DNA of 64,000 nt from Selaginella moellendorffii (GCF_000143415.4 NW_003314269.1:931246-995245); one strand, 5' to 3'. Shown: positions 36,136 to 48,291, numbered from the stretch's first letter. The notes: generated by a model from the sequence alone, not told the origin. Made by a program: numbers and translations.

Positions 36136-37074
36136 ATGGCGTCGAGCAGCGGCGCGGGGACGATGTCGTCCAGCAGCGGCCTCACCTTCAAGCTCCACCC
36201 GCTCGTCATCGTCAACATCTCCGATCACTACACGCGACTGATGGCGCAGGCGGCGGCCACTGGAAGCGCAGGTATTCCCCCTCCCCTGCGCGTCTTTGGC
36301 TGCGTAATCGGCGTCCAGGCCGGGCGCAACGTAGAGATCTTCAACAGCTTCGAGCTCAAGCACGACGCCGCCACGGATTCCCTGGATCGCCCCTTCCTGG
36401 AGACCAAGCAGGAGCAGTACAAGAAGGTCTTCCCCAAGTACGACGTCCTGGGCTGGTACTCCATCGGCGCGGACATCCGCGAGTCGGACATGGTGATCCA
36501 CAAGGCGCTCATGGACATCAACGAGAGCCCCGTCTACCTCCTCCTCAACCCGGCGATCAACCCCGCGCGCAAGGAGCTCCCGCTGTCCATCTACGAGAGC
36601 GAGCTCCATGTCATCGACGGGGTGCCGTCGCTCATCTTCGTCAAGGCGAGCTACACGATCGAGACGGTGGAGGCGGAGAGGATCTCGGTGGATCACGTCG
36701 CCCATATCAAGCCATCGGACGGGAGCTCCGCCGCGACGCAGCTGGCGGCGCACCTCACCGGGATGCACAGCGCGATCAAGATGCTCCACAGCCGGATCAA
36801 AGTCCTCCACCATCTCCTGGCCGCGATCCAGAAGGGGGATGCGCCGCCCGAGCATGCGCTCCTCCGGCAGGTGTCGAGCCTCGTCCGCCGCCTGCCCGCC
36901 ATCGACTCGCCCAAGTTCCAGGACGATTTCCTGATGGAGTACAACGACACGCTGCTCATGACGTACCTGGCCACCATCACCAAGTGCTCCAACACCATGA
37001 ACGAGTTTGTGGAGAAGTTTACCACCGCCTATGACAAGCAAAGCCGGAGAGGAGGGCGCACCGTCTTTGTCTAG
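36136..37074 (+). CDS. CSN6: COP9 signalosome subunit 6 (CSN6)
   Basis: Intronless, 312 residues, normal family length. The MPN domain starts FKLHPLVIVNISDHYTR, with RVFGCVIGVQAGRNVEIFNS and VLGWYSIGADIRESDMVIHK; the zinc-binding JAMM His-x-His...Asp pattern is incomplete, as expected of the inactive MPN- subunit. The C-terminal helical part includes LTGMHSAIKMLHSRIKVL and the end FTTAYDKQSRRGGRTVFV. CSN6 pairs with catalytic CSN5 in the complex that removes Nedd8 from cullins. Two AGGGTT telo-box-like motifs precede the ATG (about 36,103 and 36,118). Seed-plant CSN6 genes have introns, so intron loss or retroposition is possible. Confidence 0.95.
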   Translation: MASSSGAGTMSSSSGLTFKLHPLVIVNISDHYTRLMAQAAATGSAGIPPPLRVFGCVIGVQAGRNVEIFNSFELKHDAATDSLDRPFLETKQEQYKKVFPKYDVLGWYSIGADIRESDMVIHKALMDINESPVYLLLNPAINPARKELPLSIYESELHVIDGVPSLIFVKASYTIETVEAERISVDHVAHIKPSDGSSAATQLAAHLTGMHSAIKMLHSRIKVLHHLLAAIQKGDAPPEHALLRQVSSLVRRLPAIDSPKFQDDFLMEYNDTLLMTYLATITKCSNTMNEFVEKFTTAYDKQSRRGGRTVFV

Positions 37075-38258
37075 GAGGAGAGCTAAGCTCTTTTTTGTTC
37101 TCCCTCCCTCTATGTAGCGTTAACTTCTTCTACATACCTTGTAAGAGAATTGAGATTATAATGTTTGCAACAATATTAACAGGAGTTCTTACAAATATCA
37201 AAGCTTATGTGTTTTAGTTTGTTTATAAAATAGAATATTCTGGCATATCACAGAAATATCCACTAAGGATCAACGAATATTTTTAGCCGTATGAAATGTG
37301 GAATCTTAAGAAGTCCCTTTCTAGTCTCTGCTTTTCACGCATATAGTGCTTTTCAGGACGTCCAAATCGTATCACCTGGTGCTTGTTAAGCTGTTTCAAA
37401 GAAAAAGAGATGCCAATTGCTGCATGCTGTGACGCGCCTTCGAGAGGACTTGCTATAAAAACTATGATTTGATCATGGTTTCTGGGTTTATGTGTGTTCT
37501 TTGATTTCGCACACACAGCAATGAGCCTGACATTCCACAAGCAATCATCAAGTTCCTAACAACGTTTCAGTAGATCCCAAGCTCAATAAGCGCGGTAAGG
37601 TCCTCAAGATGCTAGAAAGGAAAGATAAAGGGAGCAATTTACCAGGTGTGATAACCTTGTTATGGAATACCTCTACTCAACTATTTTTTCTAGAATGTTG
37701 GTCATGCTAGAGTTAAGATGCGGGCAAACATTGATGATGCTATGTATTTGCCAGTCTTTGGCATTCAATACACTTATGGCATATTTGATGCACATAAAAT
37801 TATTTATAAAATGTTGAAAGATGAAATGGCAACACACAAGCACTATAAAGTGATGGTGATAAGTAGGAATGACACTAAAGTGTATGTTCGAAACAACAAA
37901 ATTAACAATTTATATAAAGGTACTTCTATATTGATATTATGTAAGGCAAGAGTTTCAAAGATTTACTCATCATGAATGGGAAGTCCACTCTGATCCATTA
38001 AAGTGCATCTTTTTCCTCTTTCTTTGGATTGATGCTTTTCTTTTTTCAGTCACATATCCAGTCAAGAACTGATTGAGGAGATCAAACCCCCCAAGTGAGT
38101 GGTATGGCATAAAATTGGAAAACTAACACATAATAGAAAATAATTGGATAATGTAGGAATACTCATTACAAATCAGTATAGAAACGAGTAACAAGGATGC
38201 TGTTTTGATCTTCTTTTTTTCTTGTTGATCAAAAGAAACTTCGCGAAAAGCTTGCCAC
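37075..38258. other. AT-rich intergenic stretch
   Basis: 3' flank of CSN6 followed by AT-rich sequence. An 85-codon open frame at 37,718-37,975 has no recognisable similarity and the base composition of the AT islands; it is not called as a gene. Confidence 0.5.
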
Positions 38259-39498
38259 TTATGTATAGTATAGGTATGGATGGGAAGAATTGGTATTGGC
38301 GTAGTAATTCACACTGGGATCGTAGTAATCGTCAGGATAAGAAAAATTGTTCTCGATAATTTCTGCCAGTAGAGAAGTAAGAAAAGCAAAGATCATGGAT
38401 TTGAGCAAAAAAAGGGTACCCGTCTCATCCCTGGGCCAAGATGGCACACGATAGTGTTTGAGGTGTTCTCGTGGACGCCATTTCGCGTCCAAGCAGCGGC
38501 ACTTAAATCCGTCCAGCAAAAGATCGGTCAAGATTGAACACCGGCATCGCCACGAAAATGGCAGCGGACGCAGGGCCTCGAGCAGCGAGATCTCCGACTG
38601 GAAGATGATCTCGAATGCCAACTGCAATGGAGATACTACAGGATCAAACAAAGAGAAAAGAGAAGAAGACACTGCATACCCCAGTAGGACCACTGTACGA
38701 GAGCCGCGGGTCATGGAGCTCTTCGTCGAGCTTGTTTCCAACGGCGACAGTGAGCGGCAGGGAGATCGCAAACGCCGTAAACACGGGCCGGATGATCCCA
38801 CGGCGTGGATGCGGGATGTTGTCGATGCGATCCACGGCGATGGGCGTGCCATGGTAGTACACGGTGGTCTCGATCCAGTGGTGGAACATGTCGAGGTGCC
38901 GGTTTGAATTGGTGATGTTCATATGGACCTCGCACAGAAAGTTCAACTTGTAAGCGAAATAGTTCCCCTTGCCTTCCACCTGTTGCTGCCGGATCACCTC
39001 TGGCTTGATGCGGTAGAGCCTCCCATAGCTCACGAGCACCGATTTAAATCTCACGATCGGGAGCTCCGGGCGCTCCCGGAGCTGGAATACCAGGAGGGCG
39101 ATGCAGAAGACGAGGCAGGAGGCGATGATGGATCCCCCGAGGATCGTCGCCGTGTAGAACAGCCTCGTGCGCGTCGGGGACGAGAAGGTATTGAATCGGC
39201 GGGACTCCATAAGGTTGAAGACGAGTAGCACTGGAAGATCGGGGCGGGTCCTGATCCCCAGCCCATAGTAAGGATCGTAATCTTCCTCGGACCACGGGCT
39301 TTCGCCGCCATTGCGAGCTTCTCCTGCTTCTTGCCCTTCCTCTTGGATGCTCCTGGAGGGGCGCTTGAGAATGGATCGGTGAACCTGGAACGAGGAGGAC
39401 GAGGGCAAATCTTGCCGCGGCGCCGGCGCCGGCGGCTGCTGCTCGATGTCGAATACGACTGCTCTCCTGGTGCCGAGCGTCGCGGCGGCATCGTCCAT
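38259..39498 (-). CDS. LEA_2 / NDR1-HIN1-like membrane protein
   Basis: Three exons: 39498-38680, 38621-38420 and 38362-38259; 374 residues from the ATG at 39,498 (MDDAAATLGTRRAVVFDI). An in-frame ATG at 39,588 would add 30 residues. The N-terminal ~130 residues are hydrophilic and Pro-rich, then one strong membrane helix (FYTATILGGSIIASCLVFCI) and an extracellular LEA_2-type beta domain (FLCEVHMNITNSNRHLDMFH, TTVYYHGTPIAV). This layout is typical of plant NHL proteins, linked to defence and plasma membrane-wall contact. The tail is rich in Tyr, Asn and Ser (NNFSYPDDYYDPSVNYY). A degraded copy of its last two exons lies just upstream (39.65-39.83 kb). The family call is moderate; the membrane topology is clear. 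Confidence 0.7.
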
Positions 39499-39645
39499 GG
39501 ATCCATCTCCAGCTCGGCGGTTCCATGGCGCCCTCTCGCGAGCTCCCCGAGCTCCCGGGAGACCTAACCCTCGCGGGATCTCATCCAACGGCCCAGTTTC
39601 AAATATGCCCCGCCGATCTCATTCAACGGCCAGATCTCCTTTTAT

Positions 39646-39830
39646 CTATTTATTGTTGTAGTTGTAGTAGTTGTAATACATGTAAGGGTTAGCAAAGCCA
39701 TTGGGATTATTAAACATGATCAATTCAAAGGACCAAAGATCAAGGACTGAGCAAGTGAGAAATGGAAACAAAAGCATACCGGAGTCATCTCTGGGCCAAG
39801 ATGATTGTTTCAAGTCCTCCTATGAACACC
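39646..39830 (-). pseudogene. Degenerate duplicate of the LEA_2 gene 3' end
   Basis: On the minus strand this stretch resembles the exon 2 end, intron and exon 3 of the gene at 38.3-39.5 kb: SSWPRDDSG followed by a GT donor aligns with PSWPRDETG, and the next exon codes a Tyr/Asn-rich tail (NPYMYYNYYNYNN) ending in a stop, like the intact gene. Upstream homology continues only as AT-rich decayed sequence with stops to about 39,900. It abuts the 5' end of the intact gene. Confidence 0.55.
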
Positions 39831-40920
39831 ACTTCCCAATTAAATAGAATTCAAATCTCTCAATTTGGATTTTGATCTAGTGATGCCACCAAAGATGTAC
39901 ATAATTTATCACCTCATGGGTACAATTTGTCATTGGTTAGATTAGCAAGAACACTATGCATTGCCATTTGAATAAATTAAAATTCCATCACCATAGCAAG
40001 ATAAAACCTACTATTAGAGTCTGGCCAGCACTCAACACTCAATCTCTACACCCTGAATTCACTTGGTAAAGAAAGTAAAAAACTTACCATCCTAATGACC
40101 ATGTGGATCTGCCACAATGAGAAGCATGTAAGTTGCTCCTTTGATGCCAACAACTACATGCTAAACAATTCTTCAATGTGATGCCTAAAATAATCTTCCC
40201 AATGGAAAGATCACAAAGAATATTACCATCCAAGCTAAACTCAAGCCAAGGACCAATTGCCACAATTACTGCTGCAAGATCTCACTCTTTCACTTTTGCA
40301 TTCTCTAGAGCTTGTGCCACCACCTAAAAAACATAAAAGAACTCTCAAAACTTCTATTGAAAAGAGAATAGTTTACTTTGTCGATTGTTAGCTTGTGGTT
40401 TAGACATGTTGCTAGAGGCATCACACCACCATACTGTTGAAGCAACTCTGCCTTGAATCTAAAGAAACAAAAAAAAAACAGAATAAAAATGAAGAAGAGG
40501 GAAAAAAAAAATACCTACAATCTCAATGACTCTCCCAAAATCTTTCTATCACTAGTGACTTGATATGAAGTTTGAGAAAATGCAATCTCATCACAAGAAA
40601 ATCCACTTACAACAATGGCTTTAGTGTCATTGCAACTTGTCTCAATTCCAAGAATAGGCAATGAACTAACAACCACAACAAGAAAAGACGAGCACCATGC
40701 AAGAATTTGTGCATTTAGGACAAATGTGAGGCACCATTGCCAAGGATTGGCAAAAGCATGCACCATAGCTTGCAAAAGTTTAAATCAAGGGATGAATCAC
40801 AACCTGAAGGTGCTAATAGTTAGGCCCACTGTCATAGCAGACACTCTCCACTTAACTTTAGAACTTGCCTTTTTGATTTTAGTGAGTCTTTATTGCAAAA
40901 GGTGGAATATCAATGCTGGT

Positions 40921-41133
40921 TAACATTTTGCATATGACATGTGTTGCAACACCTTCTTCTCTTGCCCCACGCAATTAGCTGCCTCCTATTGGCTAGAAGT
41001 AAACATCAACACAATTATTCGCTAAGACATGGTTAAAGAAATAACCCTTTTATAGTTACCCCTCATTAAACTGCTGCCATAGTTGGATCTGGCAGCCTAG
41101 AAAGTTCGGCACTCCCTCCTTATTATTATAGAT
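40921..41133. repeat. Dispersed repeat, copy 1
   Basis: Aligns at about 75-80% by eye to 44,088-44,290 in the same orientation. Shared features are an ACACC/AATGCC-TTCTTCTC segment, CCTCC-ATTGGCTAG, AAATAACCCTTTTATAGTTACCC and an end with AGCCTA-AAAGTTC-GCACTCC...TTATTATTATAGATG. The conserved end suggests one terminus of a non-autonomous transposon. Confidence 0.75.
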
Positions 41134-41171
41134 GGTTAAGGATGGAGTGCCAAACTTTCTAGGCTGCCAGA
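41088..41171. repeat. 28-bp inverted repeat (hairpin) at end of dispersed repeat
   Basis: Arms 41,088-41,115 and 41,144-41,171 are reverse complements over 28 bp with a single mismatch, separated by a 28-nt AT-rich loop. The left arm is the conserved end of the dispersed repeat, so the right arm is likely a second, oppositely oriented terminus. Confidence 0.9.
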
Positions 41172-44087
41172 TACTACACCAGAGGGACCATATGCTTGGT
41201 CATATAAATGTCCTCTATGCAAATGTTTTGGGGGTGGCCATTATGTGGATAGAATTTGCCATGGATTTGCAAATTTTGGAAAAAAATTTATTCATTTGTT
41301 GCGAATGTGACTTCAGGTATCAAAAGTTACTTGTCAACAAGTCCTTACAAACACTCTTTCTTTATTGCCACGATGGCAGGAAGTCGGTATTGCTAAACCC
41401 TTTATCAATCCCTCTTGTTCAAGTGTTAGTAAATTGGACTTTGCATCTGTACTTGGCCAGATGAGCATAAGGACAGAATTTCTAAGTGTCTATTTAACCA
41501 AGCATACTTGGCCCAGCTTTTTAGTTTTCGTTTGCTCTGTCTTACACTAGCTTGACAAGAACTCTCACGTATTGAGACTAATCCCTTAATATCACTAGAT
41601 AATAGCTTACTGTATCTACCAAACACCCTTGCTATCATGCCTTTTGTGTTAGTTTCATTTCGGTCTTAAATGATATTTATGGAAAGTGTCTAGATTTGCT
41701 CATTTGGCATATTTACGGAATGTAGAGATTGTCCTAAACACAATTAAACACAATGGTGTTCATCTCGTGTCCAAATTCACAATCTAAGGATATTTCACAA
41801 TCTAGGGATATTGCATATTTAGTAAGTTTTGAGCTTGTCCCAAAGACTAACTCCTAATACTAAGGGAAGCTTGGGGTGAAAGCACAAAGTGTGTGTTCCT
41901 CAAAAGGGCAAGAGGGGTTCCAAATGTATAGGAGGGATAGTGGGTAGGTTGGGTATAATAGACCAACCTGAGGCATAATTTAGCTCCCATTTGCGTGCTT
42001 GTTTTTTGACTTGGGTCTAAGCCTAAACTCCACACCATGCTAGTTGGTGGGGTACCTATATCCTTGCATTAGGCCACTAGTATGCCAAAATACTTTGTTT
42101 AGCTCTGTTTTGCATATTAGTCCTGGCATTGGGATATTAATTGCTATAAGACTGATTTAAGTTGCTCCGTGCTCCTGTCTTTTTGCTCCTTGGGCTATAT
42201 GCTCAAGAGTTGTTCCATGCCCTAGTGCCATTACTCCTTAGCTCCATGCTTGGAAGTTTGGCACCATTCCTACGTTCAGTGGTCCAAGGCCTTGAAACTT
42301 GGGTTACACACCACTATCCTTTGGATACATGACATATGACACGTGGCATCTGTCACATAGCACAAAGAGGGTTTAGGTTCTGCTTCATGGTGTTATCCTG
42401 TGGTAAATCACCATAGGATAAAAGGTAAAAACCACATGCGCTACATCATTTTTGCAATGGTGACACCAACCAATATTTTGCATTTGTTTCTCGACCCTAA
42501 ACTTTTTGCAAATATGGTAGCCACAACAAATAGAGATTGTTCGAGGGTTTTCAGGGATCAAGTGGCCATACACCTATTGACAAAACATGCATTATGAACC
42601 GCTAAAAAACATCATGAAAGACATACCCTAAAGAAGTTCTTTCTATATATGAATGAGACAGAGTGCAATTGTTTCTATATATGGTCCTAAGGTGTATCAT
42701 TAAGAATTTTCAAGACAATAGTGGAGGGTGTAATCCTGAACACATTTTTATCCTTAGTTCCTTAGAGATTGTAGAAAATATGACTTGGCATGCCCCCAAC
42801 AAACCATGACAATTTGAGCTCATGATAGAGGTCCATATCACCCAGCACATGCACCTGCTTTTGAAGTTTAGGAAAAAAATTTAGTTAAATTATTACAAAT
42901 ACCTTATAGGTGTTCTCAATTTCATGATCATCAACAATAAACATGATGTTTGTAGTGTTAGGCATTTGGTCCACACCAATGATTGCCACAACAATTGTTG
43001 TAGAAGTATAAGTAGAAGCATCCTCCTGCAAGCTGACTCAATGGAACAATGTTTGATGGCCTGACAAAGTTAAGCATTGGAGGAGACTTCTCTAGCTATG
43101 TCCGAACATGTGTAGCCGTAAAAATATCTATCGAAAGACAAATGATATTTTGGATTCTTAACTCTAACCTTGTAGTGTTGAATACACAACCAATTAGATG
43201 GTTTGAAAAGGTGGCTGTATTTATCAGTAGCATTGGCTACTATTGAAGCTGTCACAAGGTGCATGCCATAGCTGTCAATGAAATTAATATTAAGGAACCT
43301 TGATGTCGATACCATACTTGTTGAGTGGACTTCGTGTTGGAAATCATAATTGCCATATTAAGATAATACATACATAAAAAGCAACTTGCCACCTTAATGA
43401 AGCTATAGATCTACAATATGAACACATGCATATTGTATTTCCTCAAAGGAAGCAATCAGATTCCATATGCCAAATTCTAGAATGCTATATAATTTATGCT
43501 TAGCTAAAAAATCCAAAAAACATTCTAAAATTGAGTACCTCCTACAATCCCATGGGACACTTGGCTGGAAGTTTGTATCTAAATACTTGGATCTGGCCAT
43601 AGAGAAGGTTTAAGAAGCAAAAAAAGCCAGATGCCAGTACCTACTAAAATAACAAAGGGACTTTGAAAATTTAATGGCTGTTTGAAGTCTTCTTACAATT
43701 CCTCAAGCGATAAAGCATTGTATTAGAATAGACTAAATACTATATTAGAATATCAGATCTTGGAAAGGAAAGTGATTAAATATTGCTTTATCAAGATAAA
43801 CACAAACCTAGTTCATTACTTTCTTCACCCATGTTTAGATCACTTAGAACTTGTTGCTACTAGGAAGAGACATTGTCTGGCAATGACTACTAATTGTAAT
43901 TTACATGGTCTTGAGACCTCAAATTAGAATTGCTAGCTACTACTACCATCAGAGAAAAAAATCCTAAATGAAACAATTGATTAACTTTGGGTTTATCACA
44001 GCTATTGGCCCAAAGCCCTACTTAATTTTTGCCACGTCATTGAGCACATGAAAATTCACTTGACAAATGACAACCATAGTTATGGTC

Positions 44088-44290
44088 AACACTTTGCATG
44101 CAACACATGTTGAAATGCCTTCTTCTCTCACCCCATGCAACTTGGCCACCTCCCATTGGCTAGGAGCAAACATTAGTGTGATTATTTGTTAAGACATAGT
44201 CAAGGAAATAACCCTTTTATAGTTACCCACCCCCCTTTGGTTGGATCCGGTAGCCTAAAAAGTTCAGCACTCCTCTTTATTATTATAGAT
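44088..44290. repeat. Dispersed repeat, copy 2
   Basis: Second copy of the repeat at 40,921-41,133, same orientation, ending in the same GCACTCC...TTATTATTATAGATG stretch. Unlike copy 1 it is not followed by an inverted copy of this end. Confidence 0.75.
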
Positions 44291-45661
44291 GATTCATATA
44301 TTTCAATTTAGCTATAATACTAAAGAGAATGATGAAAATAAGAAAATATAAAAAGGAACACAAACACAATGAGAAAAATCTTAAACCAAGCATAGGTTAA
44401 TTACAAAATTATAATCATTAACATCTACTAATTACAATTTAACGTTACTAATTTATATTTAGTTGTTAAACATTTAGGGCTTGGGTGCTGCATTTCTTCT
44501 GTCATTTCCATGAGCTAAATAACAACAGAGATCAAAAGAGGAAAAACTTATCTCCATAAATGTTCTCTTGCATGTGCTGAATCTCCTTCTTTTCAATCTA
44601 CGCTCACTCCATCCATCAACAGCACGGTATCAAGATTGACAAGCTGCTGCTGTCTGTAGGGAGATTCCACTCTAAGCGCCGAGTGCTACAATGCTGGAGG
44701 CTGCCAGGGAGGACAAAGTCCATGAAGTGCTCAAGAGCCACTGCATGACGAAGCTTTGGAGCCAGCGTGAAGTTGACTGATGTGAAGGCCAGTAGAGCTC
44801 GGAGAGGAATGCCGTCGATCTCTCCAAGTTTACTCTTCCTCCCATCTGGGTCTACCTTTTGTCGCTGGCTTGCCTGGACCACTGGCATCCATCTTTGCAT
44901 TTCCAGGATTTATTTAGCTGAGTATATACTAGTAAGAAAACAAAGAAATGACGAACAAATTAAGTGAAACTTTTATATATTTAGACCAATTTTTACGAAA
45001 CTAGCAGTATCCTGTAAAAATCGACTCCAGGTATATACAGTTTTTGTTCTTCTTGCATAAACAAAATCTAACAAGAGTAACTTTGAGGATATCATTGTCC
45101 AGTGAGAGAGAATACTAGAAGTTGAATTCCCCATGAGGGTTCTAATTCGAGTATGAATTTGTAGATGAAATACATAGATGATAGTGATCCCATGGAAAGG
45201 AAATATACTGTCCAAGGTTTTTTTGTTTCCATACTGCATGGGCCGGATGGAATCACAGCGGAGTTAAAAGAACCTCCATTCCTCTTTGTACGGGGATGGC
45301 TCTCATCCAACGGCCCAGATTCGAATGCCCCGTAACTTCGAAATGGGAATATATAGCAGATTATACAAGCTCGTGATTGGCAATGTCCCCTCACCAGTGG
45401 AAAGATCAAACAAGGCTCCATTAAAACTCTGGTGTTATGTACGTCAAGTATCTCTTTCTTTTCTTCCGACTTGTCTGGAGTGTGATCCCTTTTGTGCGAC
45501 CCAGCGCGCTGGATTGTCACATCGAGAAGCCCAATTTGCCTGGGTTTCTCCTTCTATGAGGTCCACTGCTCGCACGAATCAAAACAAACGCTGCAAAGGT
45601 ATCAAGGGTCCACATTGTGAGATTCTCTTCGCGATGGAGACTTTGGCTGCTCACCTCAAGA

Positions 45662-46972
45662 TTATTGATCGATCTTACGCTGCGAGACCCGCTCGATTAA
45701 GCGCGACGCTGCCGGGTCCTCCCCCGAGTGCCACAGGAAGTGAGCGTAGCAGCCGGCGTAGAATGGATTCGATGGCTCCGCCGCCATCGCTGCCCTGTAC
45801 GCCTCCTCGGCTGCTCGCCGGTCCCGATGAACCAGCCACAAGAATTTGCCGTAGCGGCAGATGATCTCGGCGTCCTCGGGATCGGCTCGAAGTGCCAAGT
45901 GGAAAACGCTATGAGCCCTGCAAAGAAAGCTTGAGATCACCGAAGGAAAACGAAGAAAAATAGATTATTTTTACCTTTCATAGTCACGACGAACCAGGAA
46001 GAGGAACTCGGCATAGTTCGCGAGGATCAGCGGGTTGTTCTGATCGGTGGCGAGCGCCTCCTGGTAGAGTAGCTCCGTCCGGTCGAAGCACTCGTAGTTA
46101 TCAGCTTCCAGGTGCACGGAGATTGGAGCTACCAGCGCTGCCGCGGGAGCAATCTCCACGGCGTGTGGAGACTTGCCATGGTTGCCAACTTTGTGCTCCT
46201 CCGCGGCTTGCTCGAGCATGGAGACCATGAAGAGCTCCTCGTCGCCGGACGATGGAGAAACTTCGTGCGCGAAAGCCCCGGATATAAAAACATCCTGAGA
46301 GCTCGACGTATCCATCGTGGTCTTCTTGCTCTTGGAGGATGATAAGCCGTTGGAGCAAACTTCCACTTGCTGCTGCTCCATGCTGAAAGTCCCCGCCGCC
46401 GAGAGAGCCACGAAATTCGCGAGGATGATCATCAGCGAGAGCATCAACCTGGGAGTCTTGGCGAAGACGTGCTGGAAGAGCCAGAGGAATGAACAGTGCA
46501 TGTCGGTCTGGACGGAGGCCAGGAGCGCCGGGAACTCGGCCCCGTGGGACGACGATCGAGCCAGCAACGCGTGCCTTTGTACGCTCGTCAGCATCACCAC
46601 CATGGAAGAAAATGCCCCGGCGATGGAGCAAGGAGTGGCAGCGCCTGTGCCTGTGATGGTCTCTCCACTCAGAGATTCCCCCAGAGAGGACGAATTCGCA
46701 GGGATATACGACGTACTGCACTCGCTCACACGGACGTCGTCGCGATTCTCACACCGCGTCTGGCAGGCCCGTCGTGTTCTTCGCGTCCTTCCCATTCTTC
46801 TCAAGCCCTGATTCCTGCCGCCGCCTAAAGCCTTCCAAGAACAAGATCGCTGCCCCCAGCACGAAAATCTCTCGCACGAATCCGCCCGGCACGGCCGCTG
46901 CGCCGCTGCGATCTCCCACGGATTCACCAGCACGCTCGACACGAACAGGGGCCTGAAACTCACAGCTTCCAT
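45662..46972 (-). CDS. TPR-like superfamily protein (plant-specific)
   Basis: Two exons: 46972-45975 and 45917-45662; 417 residues. The C-terminal third carries three TPR-like helical pairs: LLYQEALATDQNNPLILANY, AEFLFLVRRDYERA, then RADPEDAEIICRYGKFLWLV and AMAAEPSNPFYAGCYAHFLW. This arrangement (an A...DP.....YA.FLW pattern) is seen in a plant TPR-like family of unknown function, from memory. The middle has a hydrophobic stretch (LMLSLMIILANFVALSAAG) that may be membrane-inserted, and the N-terminus is Arg/Ser-rich and could be a plastid targeting region. TPRs mediate protein-protein contacts; no partner can be named. Confidence 0.75.
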
Positions 46973-47191
46973 CCCCGATCGATTCCTCCCGCTTCTCTTC
47001 TCAATACCTGGCCAGCAGCAGCGCCGCGATCATCTGGCGAGCGGATCCATCCAGCCGTGCCGGATTTCTGGCGCTCCACATCGCCGCCCCGGTGCTTCGC
47101 TCAAGAGGCGCCCAAAAACTTCACGTGAACACGGGCGAAAAGAGTGGCCCTGGCGAGACTCGAGCCCACGACCGGGGGCCCATTTTCCATG

Positions 47192-48291
47192 CTATGACAT
47201 GGTGCTCGTCCATTTCAGGGACTTTCCCAATGGGTCCACGTTGGAGACAACATCTGGGGGGAAGCTCGAGACGATTGCTCTTATGTCACTCGTTAAATCT
47301 CTTAGCCTGTGGACGCAAAGGGAAAATAATTCACAGTTTTGATCATCGAAAGAGAAAAAGTTCCACTCACCATGTTTTGTAGAAATCGGTGAGGTGAGAT
47401 CCTCCGTTGGAATTGCTCTCCACCAAGTTCTTGAGGCCATTGAAGCGCTCCTCGATGGGTTTCTTGAGAGGCCGGACCTCGCCTTTGACGTGGCTGATGC
47501 ATTGCTGCAAGAAATATGAAAATGGATCAAAGATCTTAGTTTTTCTTCCTTGCGTTTCGCGCACTTACGTATAAAAGAGCGACTTGGTGTGCCATGTACT
47601 TGTGATTTTGAGGATGATCGATGTCCTCGTGGAGCTGGCTGCTCATAGTTAGCAGCTCGTTCAAGAGCGCTACGTAAGATAGATAGTTCTTGCTACCTGG
47701 CGTAACCATATTAGAATTCCATCAGATTCGATCCAGCATTTACCTGATGACTCGTTGTTAACCTTGAAGTTCTTTCTCACCCCGCAGGTTTTGATCGTAT
47801 CCAGATACTTTCTCAGATTTGGGAAGCAACCGAGAATGCCTGATTCACGCAAAATGGACTACTGAAAATAACACCCGTGAAACTCAGGAAACTAGCGGAG
47901 CGGTGACAAAAACTTACCATGTAAGGCCTTGATGAGTCTATTTCTTGACTAAGTTCCAGAATCTCTGGAAGAACTTTGCGCTCGAAATCATACGCTGCGT
48001 TGTTTTTCTTCAAGAAATACAGGAAGTTTAGCGAGAAAAGACTACTGATCTTACTTGATCCATTTGTAGAAGAACATCCGCGAAAGCACAAGACGCCGCA
48101 AGCTTCTTCATATCAATCTTTTGCAAGAGCGGCTCATCCAGGTAGATCTTTACTGCACCGCGAGAACAAAATGGATGTAATCCAGGAAGAAATGCCTTAC
48201 TCTTGGAAGAAACGCGAAGGGAAGAGAGCTCGAGCACTCGAAGCGGAGGAGATCGAGCAAAGACACAGCCATAATCCTCGCGATCCAGCAT
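47192..48291 (-). CDS. Unidentified conserved-looking helical protein, seven exons
   Basis: Seven exons: 48291-48201, 48152-48055, 48007-47918, 47858-47744, 47696-47569, 47504-47371, 47306-47192, all GT-AG and in phase, 256 residues. The clean splice pattern and the even exon sizes (90-134 nt) support a real gene. The protein is mostly helical and hydrophilic, with stretches such as YLDEPLLQKIDMKKLAASCA, YDFERKVLPEILELSQEID, ESGILGCFPNLRKYLDTIK, ALLNELLTMSSQLHEDID and HVKGEVRPLKKPIEERFN. No signal peptide, membrane helix or catalytic motif was seen. The look is of a subunit of a cytosolic or cytoskeletal complex, but no family was recognised. It is head-to-head with RPL10 (240 bp between ATGs). 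Confidence 0.7.

Larger units (their letters stand above)
39831..45661. other. AT-rich gene-poor island
   Basis: About 5.8 kb of AT-rich sequence with only short random-looking frames. It contains two copies of a ~200-bp repeat (40,921-41,133 and 44,088-44,290) and a perfect-looking hairpin (41,088-41,171). A 94-codon minus-strand frame near 44,616-44,900 is GC-richer than its surroundings and could be a gene fragment, but nothing in it was recognised. No transposase or reverse transcriptase domain was seen. Confidence 0.6.

Noticed and set aside
37718-37975. 85-codon frame after CSN6
   Set aside because: Random-looking AT-rich composition and no recognised motif.
44616-44900. 94-codon minus-strand frame in second AT-rich island
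   Set aside because: GC-richer than surroundings but no recognisable domain or supporting exons.
47140-47175. Minus-strand tRNA-like T-arm (GGGCTCGAGTCTC)
   Set aside because: No full cloverleaf; it lies in the 3' flank of the unidentified seven-exon gene.
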